From Sphagnum compactum (Eukaryota > Bryophyta > Sphagnopsida > Sphagnales), in assembly GCA_965153455.1 (NCBI GenBank), contig OZ234496.1:2294001-2358000 (forward strand): 64,000 bases of DNA. Reading direction: 5' to 3'. The notes below the pieces were generated by a model. It ran no database searches, was not told the DNA's origin, and saw nothing but the letters and a program-made list of their open reading frames with translations. The first letter of the stretch is position 1, and the number at the start of each line of letters is the position of its first letter. The position numbers and the translations under genes were made by a program. Below are positions 1-11,400 of this stretch, piece after piece.

Positions 1-164
1 AAAGCAATTGAACAATATCTTTTAATGTTTTCCAATGTGTTTGAACATATTCTCTTTACATCTTTTGATATGTGTTGCATAGGGCATGGGTTTACGGTCT
101 CCATCTTGTCATTCCATTGTCTTAATGTGGATAGGATTGTTATATGGTTGGCAGTATTTGGTTT

Positions 165-2840
165 TGTCAATTGGAATTAGGTGTGACCTTGTCAACAAAC
201 TCTACTATTGTGATCTCACAACAACATTTCCAGAAGGTCTTTAATTTGAGGATACAACAAAGGAAGTATGGAATTCAGAAGCTAGTCCACAATTTTGAAA
301 CTTAATATCAGCTAGTAGCAAGTGATGGACCCATCTTCACCTTTTTCACCAACAAGGATGCACCTACGTATAAACTTGATTGAGTTCATTTGAATGCTCT
401 AGGCAATTGGATAGATGTGTTACCCGAATTGAATATTGATGTGTTATCAATAGTCTGTTTCATAAACGGATAACGGTTATTGTTGTGCTACATTAATGAT
501 GTCAAACATCTGCTTCATATACATGATTTGGAGATTAACATTTTGCAACACCGAATCCCTTTGGAGATTGGTACAATGATCAACATATCAACAAAATGAA
601 AGGAATCAAAGTTTTTTTCAACTTACTAACTTCTTGACTCTTGGAACTATGTATCACTGTGATCTGAGGGTTGCCAACAAAGAATCAAAGGTCAAGGTCT
701 GAAGGGAAGTTGGTGGAACATTTTTGACCATACTACATTTGAAACTTGGCAGGTGTTTATGATTAGTAATGATGGCACCAAGATCCCAATGTTCATAATG
801 ACGCAAAGAAGTTTTATTATGGGTGGAAACCACCCAACATTGCTTTACGACTATGGGGGATTTAACACCAGCTTTACTCCTAGCTTCAGTGTGTTTCGCT
901 TGGTTCTCACTCGACATTATGGGGCAATTGTGGCAATAGCAAACATTAGAAGTGGAAAATAATATGGAAAAGAGTGGCACAAATTTGATTATCTTTGAAA
1001 GAAGCAAAATTGCTTTGATGACTTTGTGTCATGTGCATAATACTTGATAAATGAGGGCTACACACAGTCCAACATACTTTACATTGAAAGTGGCAGTAAT
1101 GGAGGTTTACTTGTAGTTGTTTGCATTAAGCATGTGATTTTTGTATTTTTGATATGTCTAGACCTTTCTACTTCACATATTCTCATATTAAACAATGCAA
1201 TAAGATTTGTGTCTCCCTATATTCGATGAGCTTACTTGGAATGAGTCATTTATTGTGCAGAGATTAGAACTTTTCGGTTGTGCTTTGGCCCATGTAGGTG
1301 TGAAGGACATGCTGCGATTCCAGAAATTCACAATTGGTAAGCTAGCAGCTAACATTTTGTGATGCGCTCCCAAGCTCCTAGTTAGACCCAAAATGGGTCT
1401 AAGTTATTCAAATAACGAAATTGTGAGGACTCGGGGCACGCTCCCAGCTCTCAGCACTAAAAGGGGTAGAGGGGCGTGTTGAAGCTCCGGGATGGGACTA
1501 GGAAGAGTGACAAGCTTCAGTTACTCACTCAAATCTGTATCAAATCAGCCAACAAGTTGGTTAGTTCACTTTCTGGATCACTTTTAGTGCGAGGACAAGC
1601 CACGGGCAACTCTGGACTCACAAGACTCACCACGGCCCTGATTCGGGGGAAGCCACCACCTTCCCCCATATAGTATTCTCTGCGTCTCTCCGCCGAGCCT
1701 ACATCCGAATGACTTTTTGTCCCGAGACTCCCAAGGAGGAGTCCCAAAACTGTCCCGGTTTGGACTCCCGCAACTTTGCAAGGCTATATCTCTTTGGTCA
1801 GACCTTCAATTGGGACGAGGTATGAAGCAAAGTTGTAGCTCTCATCAAGAGCTTTCCAACGGTGTCTCGCACTTTACCTGCACGCACCGGGGTCGGGTCG
1901 ATTCCTGACTTTTAATAGTCGGGAGTCAAATTGCCAGTTTGACTCCCGGCCCTTCTTTTGGCCATAATTTGTGTTGCAGATGTCCAAATGCTCATGTGAG
2001 CCCATTTTCGACATTTACACTTCAATAGCTTTCCAATGATATAAAGAACTCCTCAATACAAGGTCTTTTGACCCCTGAAATCGAACTCTGAAGTTTTGGG
2101 AGTCCCGGAGGACTACCAAGTTCCCATTTTGGGAGTGCGAGTCTCATCTTCACACTCTCTCAAAGTAGGGTTGTGACATTTTGCTCATGATTTTTTCACA
2201 CCCATTGTAATGAAACACATAGGGGTGGATTTAGGGTTTAGGGATTTTGGATTTTTGAGTTTTGGGAAAGCAATCATCACTTGACACAATTTTCAATGTT
2301 TTGGCTAATTTTGAGATCTAAACATCTCATTAATATTCACTCCCCATAGTTGATCTCTTAGGTCGCGTTATTTTTCTTTTAGATGGAATGTTAATCTTGC
2401 AATTCTGAAACATGGCACTTGATGACCGAGACATGGGGAATCATGCCCATAGGGCATGCATGGACTACAAATTATGGATGTTCTGATAAAGAGGAGGAAT
2501 TTGAATGGTTCTTCAAGTGAGTGTTTGTGCCTTCTTGATTTTTTTCTAATCATGTACAACAAGATTAGCCAACATATAGATCTTCTGGAAATCTGGGTGG
2601 TCACTCAAAACCATGTGGGTATACTTGGGGTTCAGACCTTGGTGAAGGTGTTCGATAGCTGCATTGTTGTCGTTATGGCAATAGGAAAGCAACCACCACC
2701 TATTTGGAAGTGTGGAAACTCTACTAGGGTGAAAAGTCACCACCGAATCATGTGTTTTTAGTTGGCAACTAAGAATCTTTTCCTAGTTTTTGCTATTGTA
2801 GGTGCTCACCACTACATAATGTGAGGAGGCCATGGGATAG
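165..2840 (+). pseudogene. Prolyl oligopeptidase (POP) pseudogene, 3' truncated
   Basis: Decayed copy of a serine peptidase of family S9A. Fragments of the propeller domain (VNKLYYCDL near 200, FTFFTNKDAPTYKLD near 335-380) and of the catalytic domain (DGTKIPMF near 770, NPTLLYDYGGFN near 830, GSNGGLL with the nucleophile serine motif near 1095, FGCALAHVGV near 1275, the block around GCSDKEEEF near 2480, HNVRRPW near 2815) follow in the correct order. They are broken by stops and by a frame change between about 690 and 750. Introns are still visible: about 1130-1257, 1337-2452 (GTAAGC...TAG) and 2517-2801 (GTGAGT...TAG), each in the phase that rejoins the protein. It is therefore a genomic duplicate, not a processed retrocopy. 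Homology stops after HNVRRPW, so the catalytic Asp/His end is missing. The copy may begin upstream of the window. Confidence 0.88.
1380..2350. other. GC-richer insertion-like block inside the POP pseudogene intron
   Basis: The pseudogene intron at 1337-2452 is 1116 bp, far longer than its neighbours, and its centre looks richer in G and C than the flanks. It carries recurring words such as GGGAGTC, CTCCCGGCC and GGGAGTCCCGGAGGAC, and a near-perfect hairpin at about 1382-1400 (TAGACCCAAAATGGGTCTA). No open frame or family signature is recognisable. It could be a solo LTR or the non-coding end of a retroelement. Borders are approximate and no target-site duplication was established. Confidence 0.35.
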
Positions 2841-3227
2841 AATGAATGGTGTGCAGTAGTAGACATGATGTCTACTAGCATGCACGTTGTTTTGTTAATA
2901 AGGTTAGTACCTAGAATTTTTTTTCTTGAGTGCGCATCTTTCGTTGCAATATACAGTTTGTTATGTCTTCCTCGTTCCCTCTTGCCGTTAGTAGGGTTGA
3001 AGGTTGTGCCTCTCTCTCTATCTCTTTCCCTATCTTTTTTAATATGGAAGGTAAAAAATCAGCCATTTTAGTGTATAGGGTTTGAATGGCATGCATGCTC
3101 CCTTATTGTTCTTTTTGAATTAGGGCATAATTGCATGATGTGTGCAATTGTATGACAAAAGAAACAAGTCATAAGAACATTAAGTCCAAACATTCCATAT
3201 TACTTCCTATTTTTCTTCACATCAACA

Positions 3228-3866
3228 AAGAAGTTATCTCTTGGGGAACCTTATTAGGTTTGGGAAATAAGGTGGCAAGCATTAGCCTTCCTTCCTTATT
3301 TTCCTCCACTTCAACAAGACCTAGTGGCCTGATCTCTAGGTGAAACTTATTAGGTTGAGTAATAAGGTGGCAAATATTAGTCCTTACTTCCTATTTCTTT
3401 CCCCCCCCCACCCACATCAACAATGAACTTATCTCTTAGGGAAACTTATTAGGTTTGGGAAATAAGGTGGCAAGCATTTAGCCTTTCCTTCCTTATTTTC
3501 CTCCACTTCAAAAGTAGGTACCTAGTGGTCTGATCTGTAGGTGAAACTTATTAGGTTGAGTTAATAAGGTGGCAAGTATTAGTCCTTACTTCCTTATTTT
3601 TCCCTCACATCAACAAAGAAGTTATCTCTTGGGGAACCTTATTAGGTTTGGGAAATAAGGTGGCAAGCATTAGCCTTGCTTCCTTATTTTCCTCCACTTC
3701 AACAACACTATTGGCCTGATCTCTTGGTGAAACTTATTAGGTTGAGTAATAAGGTGACAAGTATTAGTCCTTTCCTCCTTTTTTTCCCCCATCACTGATG
3801 AACTTATCACTTGGGGAACCTTATTAGGTTCGGATAATAAGGTGGCAAGCATTATCCTTTCTTCCT
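3228..3866. repeat. Tandem repeat, about 190-bp unit made of two related halves
   Basis: The word AACTTATCTCTTGGGGAACC followed by TTATTAGGTTTGGGAAATAAGG recurs at about 3233, 3427, 3619 and 3804, a period close to 190 bp. Between these lies a related half-unit, GTGAAACTTATTAGGTTGAG followed by TAATAAGGTGGCAA, at about 3341, 3541 and 3727, so each unit looks like a doubled ancestor of about 95 bp. Four units are visible. The last ends about 265 bp upstream of the bS6 start codon, so the array lies in or next to that promoter. No coding capacity. The 2845-3227 stretch before it holds nothing I recognise. Confidence 0.85.
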
Positions 3867-4097
3867 TCGACGCTTTCCGCCCCCCACCCCCCTTGCGAGG
3901 TTGCGCGGCGCTGCTGCCGCTTGTGTCTTTCTTGTGTTCTTCGTCTTCTTGCGTCGCTTCTCTTCTGTTGCTTCTCTTTTTTTTTTCTTCCCATTTTGCA
4001 GAAAAAATACAGAGATGAAGCTTTTGTAATTGAATCATTTGACGGAATCACTTCACGGGATTGGAGTTTTTGGCGTGCGGAAGGGAAGAGAAGGCAA

Positions 4098-4122
4098 GGG
4101 TGGGGAGGGGAGGGGAGGGGAG
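4098..4122 (+). promoter_or_regulatory. G-quadruplex-like run in the bS6 5' leader
   Basis: GGG followed by four GGGG tracts separated by single T or A bases, ending about 10 nt before the bS6 initiation codon. Seen directly. Folding of the mRNA at this site, and any effect on translation, are inference. Confidence 0.5.
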
Positions 4123-4132
4123 AGTTTGAGAT

Positions 4133-5753
4133 ATGGGGTTTGCGGCGGTCGCAGCTTCGGCGGCGGTTGCTCTGCCAAGAATGGCGATGGTTCAAGCATG
4201 TGTGGGATTGAGTGGCGGTTTAGCTGGGAGTAGTAGCCTAGAGCGCACAGCTTCTCCCGCATCATCATCTCCTGTTTTTGGAGCGCTTCCATTGTTGAGA
4301 GTGACGTGCAATGCTGGGAAGCAGCAGCAGCAGCAGGCGAGGAAGGAGGTGACGACGGCGTCGGCGGCGGCTTTGGGATCTGCTAGAGCAGTGGCCATTC
4401 AGGACTCGTGGACAGGTATGGAGGAGGACGAGGAGGGAGTCGGCGATGATCTTGGAATAGGACAACGGGAGATTCGACAGTATCCTCCCGGGTTGCAGCG
4501 ATATGAAACAATGGCTGTTTTGCGCCCTGACTTGACAGAGGATCAGCGGCTTGCGCTGACGCAACGCTATGAGGAGGTATGTTGTTGTTGCTGTTGTTCT
4601 TCTCCAACTTTTACTCTACTTGGAACATGTGGCACATAGCTCTATGTGCAGAAAAAAGCTCGTTGCATCGTTCCTGGACACAAGTACCATCACAGTACGG
4701 CGCACACACTTTGTTCGAGCTCAATGGATTGAATCCAGTTATCCATTGCTCAGTAGAGAGTTTCAGTGCAATTTCTCTTCATTGTCGTCACAACCACAAC
4801 AAAGAATTTTGTTTGTGCTCTGTGCTTTAAGACATCTGCACTTGCCACGCAAACCAGAAGTCTTCCCTGCCTGTGAGCTATTTTATCATGCGTGTGATTT
4901 CTAGACAAAGAAAAGGTCTTGAGCCTTCACCAAGAAAATGGTCACATATTTGTTCCTTGTTGGAACCGTTTTTTTAACCAATTCTCCAGTTTCATTCCTC
5001 TGAAATCCAAGGATACAAATTGTCTCATGATCAAGTATCCGTTCAAATTTGCAGAGAAATGACAAACGCATATTTCACACTGGCAGGGATGTAAATTGCA
5101 TGTCCATATTCCTCCCCCTCTTGGTCTGATACAGCATGGCCATCACCATGCTAATGATGGGTGATGTTGGCATAAGCTTGGCCAAATGTCACTCCCTGAA
5201 ATGCAAATCCATTTCCAGATTGCATTTAATATTGGTTGCATCAAGCATCAATCCAATAGCAAAAGCAGTTTTGTGACTCATATTTTGTGTTTGATTCATC
5301 CCTAGGCTGTGCCAGATGCTCTCTACAGTTGCAAACCTAACTATAGTGCGCTCTCTTGATAAACTGGACAATAACAAGAAATGTGGGTAGCTTATGACAG
5401 TTTAAACTACTCTTGCTAGAAGATCAAGTAACTGCATTTGCATGATACTTGATCACTGGAAATGCTGCATGGATGTGAACTCAGGACCTGTGTTCAGCTG
5501 ACTATGGTAATTTGTATGGCAGGCAATAATCTCTGGGGGAGGATTGGATGTGGAGATGTTCAACAGAGGGATGCAGCCTCTTGCATACAACATAAAGACA
5601 AGGAACATGGGAGGTGTTTCCAGCAGATACTTGGATGGCATTTACCTGCTATTCACCTATGTGATAAAACCCGAGAGTCAGCTTGCCTTGCAGAAGAAGT
5701 TGAATGCAGATGATGACATCATTCGATCAACAACATTCAGGCTCAAAGCCTAA
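4133..5753 (+). CDS. RPS6: Chloroplast 30S ribosomal protein bS6 (nuclear-encoded)
   Basis: Small-subunit plastid ribosomal protein binding 16S rRNA next to bS18. Two exons, 4133-4576 and 5523-5753, with a GT-AG intron of 946 bp, give 224 residues. Residues 1 to about 80 are rich in Ala and Ser with few acidic residues, as in a plastid transit peptide, then comes a Gln run and an acidic linker. The S6 domain starts at about residue 124 with YETMAVLRPD and runs through exon 2 (GGGLDVEMFNRG, YLDGIYLLFTY, DDDIIRSTTF), the standard order of the family. The junction falls after RYEE and keeps frame. The start is the first ATG of the frame, just after a G-rich leader. Longer than bacterial S6 (about 100-135 residues) because of the N-terminal extension. 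The 3' end is unknown, and 5754-7900 holds no gene I can support. Confidence 0.93.
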
Positions 5754-7919
5754 TCTTAGTTTTGTGCTTCCAATCTTTGTAGTGTAGCAATTGCAGTTGG
5801 AGCAAATGAGCTTTGTAGGACTGCAGTTGCAATTAGAGACCAGCCTGAATTCTGGCATCTAACAAGCTTCACCCAAGTGATCAAACTGTCAGGGCTGGTG
5901 GTTCCTTTGGATAAGTATTGTTTAGACCCTAAATCATTTTTCCTGCTTCCACAAATTTGCCTGCCTGTTGTGAGACAGATACATTTGGAATTTTAAACTG
6001 TTTATTTTCTTTGTTGAATAGGCTTGGTTGGGTGGTCAGTGATGTCTGCTGTGTCAAAATGCATGGCGTATATTTGCATTACAGGATAAGGCACTCAAGC
6101 AATTGAGGTCTTTTTGCATGTTAGTCCCTTGTCTGCAGGCATTCAAGCCATTTGTGGTGGATTGAGCCATAGGTCCAGATGGGCATCTCATGTCTATCAA
6201 TGCATGGGGATTATGAAGTATATTGTTATGCCTGTCTTGGTTCCGCACCATCAGAGGTCACAGGAATGTTGAAGTATGTGCTAACCATGTATTTGGAGGA
6301 GATAATCATTCTCCCATCAGACCTATAGTAAGTGTGCACTAGCATATTCCTGTACTTGGATGAATTGACTAAGTTATGGTACATTCATCTTTTGAGAAAC
6401 CTCTTTTTGTGGGCAGTGTGTGCTGGTGGATCTGGTGTGTATTCAGATTGGGAGTTTTTATGAAGAAAGTGGAATCAGCTACAGGACTCAAGCTCTCTCA
6501 AATTTTTGAGTTACAGTCACTCAGTTCTTGCCCTTGCTGCAGCATATGAAGTAAGTTGTCAGATTTGAGGCTTGAATTGGATTTGAATTTAAATGGGATA
6601 GGGAATGTGTTGCATAAGAGAGGGGGCCTTTAGGTGGTTCTACTAGACTTTCCATAATGGGTTCTCAATGTTGGTACTTTTGACAGCATTGGTTGATTAC
6701 TAAAATCAGTGTGTATACTGGGATATAGATGGACGAAATTTTTGCACTTGGAAATTGGCATGCCATTGTTGACGCCTGCACAGAGTTCTCTCCACAAGAC
6801 AATCACACATGTAAGAGCATTTCCTACTTCAGGGACAAAATTGAGATTTGGGTGTGACCTTTGAAAAACATACTCTGTTTTGAATTGAATCTGGACAACT
6901 TGACTTTGAAATGTAGTACTGGGTTGTGCATGCTAGAAAAATAATATGCATGCATATATTGTTTCTCTGATGTTGATTCAAACGTTCATGTCTATGATGT
7001 CCAAAACCCAGCCCTCCATAAGGATAATATGCTGTTGAACTGAACCAAATTAGCATACAAAACCGCACATGGTTTTATAAACAATAGTAGTCACTTTTTA
7101 ATTCTGTATATGAACTGATCTTTCATTGTCATTTTTGTTGTACACAACAGATGATTAGCAATTTTACAAGGAAATGCAATCTTTGGAAGAGTGTGCTTGA
7201 TCAGGTTCCTATGCTGCTGCACTCCTGCTTGCCACTTCACAGAGGTAGTTTTGGAATCCACCGATGAGTTTGCTGAAATAGCCCACTTTCCACAATATGT
7301 GTATCCATTAGAGTGTTTGTCCTTTAGCCTTCACATAAGGTTTCTTAGAAGTGCGCCCCATATGGAAAGTTTGTTATTTTGGGTACAGTGATTTTTATAC
7401 TTAACACTTTTGTTCCTATCTGCACCTCATGTTGTTGGAGTACCATTAAACAAATTACCTTCGACGACATGAACCTAGAGGGGTTGGAAGAGGGTGTGCA
7501 TGATTATGATTCCCAATGTTGCAGTAATTTGATGCTAAGAAAGTGTCACTGAGTGCATAGTTGGTTGAGAAAACTCAACTAATCCAAAACATAGTTGATG
7601 TTGTAGAACACTTTGTAAGTGATATACCTTGGGGTTGTCATTGAATATAGTATGATTCTCATGTGGAAATTGTTTCCATATTGAAAGACATTTTCTTCCT
7701 GTTTCATGTTCTAGTTCACTCTTTGTGCCAGAGTTCTCGCAAGTGTTTGTACATTTTTGTTCTTTGTCTTTCCCTGTTCTTTTCCCTTTCTATCTTTCTT
7801 TGTTTCTTTGTCTGGTCTTTGTTGTGGGGTCTGTTGCTAGCCAGTAGTATGGCTGAGTCTTCCCGTTGCTTCCGGAATTGCAGCAGAAACTCAGTTCGCA
7901 GGATGGTGCTTGTCACCGG

Positions 7920-8190
7920 CCTTTACCCACTGTAGGGAGCTGATGAAGTCAGTGGGGAAGTTGTGATAGTTAAGCCACTATCATACATACTACTGTTGAT
8001 GGTCCCTGAACAGGTGTGAGACTGGCACTTTTGTTCATACCGGTGTGTGTTTTGTGTTTTTTGTTTTGTTTTTTGTCTTCCCTTGTTTGGTTCTTTCTGT
8101 GGCTTCCTGAGGAAGTGTTAGCCTTGCTGTTTCTTCTTCATCTTGAGAACGGAGATTTCTCTATTCTCATGAAAGATATATTTTGTTGTT
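7920..8190 (+). repeat. Dispersed repeat, family with GGGAGCTGATGAA head and GAGATTTCTCTATTCT tail (copy 1)
   Basis: The block at 7932-7960 (GGGAGCTGATGAAGTCAGTG) and the block at 8152-8178 (GAGATTTCTCTATTCTCATG) recur together or singly at 46999-47190, 49186-49236 and 50696-50790. No open frame. A short non-autonomous element is likely. A class (SINE or MITE) cannot be assigned because the ends and duplicated target sites are not clear. Confidence 0.55.
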
Positions 8191-8499
8191 TGAGAGTGGT
8201 AATGAGGGGGATGAGGTTGATGGCACATAAATTAGGACAAAACCAAGAAGTACTTATATCAATGGGTAGCAAAAGCAAAGGTACTTTGGACAGCTTTGTT
8301 AAGGGGGAGGAAGAACATGAGATTAATCATGAGATGGAGGTTGTGAAGACTTGAAAGATATTGAAGGAGATGATAGAGGTGTCCTCCAAACCATCCTTCG
8401 GAAAATGAATTTATGTGAAAGTCGTAGCATTGTATGTGAAAATGCGAGACTCTAGCCACACAATATTCGTAACGAAAGCAAGTTAGCACGTGAGGTCAT

Positions 8500-11400
8500 A
8501 ATGATAATCACTTTTGGATTAATGTAAGACTTAATTGCATTGAGCTCTACTTGTGCATTGTCAAAAATAATCACATTTGGGTACCAATCGAATGCTTGTT
8601 CAACTAGCGTTTGATTAAGCTTTCACAACCATGGTGTAATGTCTTCCTCCTTGCCATGACATGTAATGAGGAATGCTATTGGGATCCCATTTTGCAATTC
8701 ATCAAACATCATGAAGGTGTACACAAGGATACTACACAAGGCAAACCTTATTGTAGGTTAGAATATCACAAGAAGAAATGTGTAGTAGGACATTATCATG
8801 CAAAGTAAAACATTCTTTGACCAAGTATGGAAGACATTGTCATGCAAGTAGGACATTGTATAAATAGTTTTGCAAGAGAATGTCATGCAAATAGGACATT
8901 AATTGAGTAATTTTGTAAGACAATGTCAGGCACATAGGACATTATTTGAACAACACATTTTGTAATTGATTTCAAAACCTTTTGCTCATTTGTCTCAAAA
9001 GCCACTTCACATGATGTTTTTTCCTATTTGCATTTATGATCATCGTTTGCATTTGCCATTCCATTTGAATTCAAATTGTAAATGGCACATCTTTGTTAAG
9101 AATGGAGTTCAAGTCCAATTCTCCATATTCATTGTAGTAACATACAATTTTTTCCATTTTCATTTACCCACATATGGACACTTGTGGGATCTTTCGTGTG
9201 TTTCTACCATAGTTTTTAAGTCATTTATTATATAGATTATGCACGTCAACTATGTGTATAAAGGTGTCCCTTCTTGGTTTCCAATTCCTCAATGCCATGT
9301 CCCACACATGTGCCTTGTGTTATTGCATTACTTGTGCAAGAAAGAGGCATGTCATTTGCTACAACATTATATAGTGTTTTGTCCTTGCCAATAACCTAGT
9401 ATTCAATGAATGACGAAAGTTCCATTGCAATTCCATGCCATGCATGTCTCACAACATTGTTGTGAGTCATGTTGTGATATTTTACGACACACATATTATT
9501 TGTTCGTGTATGGCCATTTTGCATTGAAGAAGCACAAACATCCCATTTTCATGTCTTGACCTACATTGAACTTGGTCACTTTCTTTTTTTTCGAATGGAT
9601 GTTTGTGGAAGAAGAATTAAAGGTTCAACAACTTTTCTCCTTTTATTTATTTATGGTGAATTGTAAGAGAAATTTCAAGTCATCTTGTATTGTATGAGTG
9701 TTGTTTAATGGACCAAATGTATGATGGAATCTACATGGGTGTCACTTTTTATAAAAAATTATGTTATGACAATACTTTGGAGATGGGACATAACAATGGT
9801 GGAACATGTCATTGGTGAAGGAGTTGGTAGTACTTAAGGACAATATTAACATCCTTAGCTCTTGGAACTTTCAGGCATCCAAACTTGTTATTTTTCTCAT
9901 TGTGTCTTTCATGAATTCACATGGGAATTTTGATCTGGATAGTTTGCTTGCCGTGAAATTCATCAAACATTCATAAGGGATGATAAAACCATGGGTTTCA
10001 TTTACCACTCCTTTGCCTATTATTCTATCCAAAATCAAGTACACCAAATTTGTTGTGTCAAACAATCGTTTAGGAAATATTTGCATTTTGTTTTCAAATT
10101 TTTGAATTGCAACAATTTTTGCCTTCAAAGAAAACATTGGGAAACTAGCAAAAAGGTTGACCACAAAGCTGTTGCTTGTTTCCATTGCATGAAAATAGTT
10201 TTGCGCTTGTTGCATCAAAGGAAATTTTGCAAAAAAATCAAGAGGTTGAAAAGAAATAAAGAAAAACAAAGAGCTTTTTTTGTGTGCATGAAAAATAACC
10301 TTCAAATCTCAATAGAATGAATTGTTGCACTACATACCAAAGGAGCTTGTTGACACAAATGTCAAAACTTAAGCAATAAATATTATATCCTTGAGTTGAC
10401 AAAGACATTTAATTATAATCTACATATTAATGATGTTGGATGATGTCATTGAGCCTTCAAATTTAGGATCATGCATAATCAAAGTGATAATACAACCCAT
10501 CACAAATTATAATGTAATTTCAATTGTCTTAAGGCCTTAGTAGATAGAACATTAGTTGGAAATCTCATATTGCACAACATGATCATATGATTAATCAATA
10601 ACTTATACAACTTTTTTTTCAATTAGTGTTTTATCAAATTCTTTTCCTCTTCACCATATCTTGTTCCAATGAAGTAGGAGAAGGTCTATCATCAAAAGAT
10701 ATACCATTGGTAATCATTAAAATAAGAACAATTGAAGAAAATCTATAAACAAAATCCAAGGACTTGTTATAAGTCAATGACCTTTAACCACAACCTACAT
10801 GCTACTTGTTTATGTTCACATGAAAACTTTCAAGTATTGTTTAAAGTTATAAAGCTTTGAAAACAACTAAAGTTACACCTCCTCTCCCTCATTTAACACA
10901 CAACAATTGTTTTGATAGAAACTTTACGTGGCCAAACAAGATTCTCCATTTTTTAAGGACATAATAAAATTTGTTTTTGTGGCATACTTATCAAAGTGAC
11001 AAAGGATCTTGTGTTGCTCCAATTGCGCATGTTGCCATGATATTGAATTATAACATTTGCAACCCTTATGAATGTAACACCATGTCATTTACTTCTAAAG
11101 CAATAAACATATCACTATCATGGAAATACATTGAAGTCTTGCACTACCTATTTTCCAACACACCCATCACAATCTCCAACTTAACATCTATCATAATATG
11201 TGACATCCTAGTAAAACCACATATCATTGAAATTACAAGAAGACATGCAAGCATGAGTAAATCAAAGAGGCATACATTGTGCCCATGTATCAAACTAAAA
11301 CAATTATGTTTATATGAAAAATTTGTGTTTCTAATGCATTGGTTTGGTTAAATGCATGTCTATCAAGACATGTTGCACTATTGTCCTATTTTATGCTTTA

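Noticed and set aside
6415-6505. Short stretch reading QIGSFYEESG, reminiscent of a MutS-type mismatch repair N-terminus
   Set aside because: Only about ten residues look alike, the frame stops soon after, and no neighbouring MutS motif was found on either strand.
8256-8353. Frame with KSKGTLDSFVKGEEE, similar in flavour to hAT transposase N-termini
   Set aside because: No BED zinc finger, DDE or dimerisation region follows; composition alone is not enough.
8780-8945. Regularly spaced short repeats considered as a CRISPR-like array
   Set aside because: Repeats are degenerate, spacers are not unique sequence of constant length, and the context is a plant nuclear genome.
9871-10305. Minus-strand open frame of 144 codons in the AT-rich block
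   Set aside because: AT-driven composition, Lys/Phe-rich, no recognised motif, no splice or promoter context.
10971-11351. Plus-strand open frame of 126 codons in the AT-rich block
   Set aside because: Same reasons as the neighbouring frame; no homologous motif seen.
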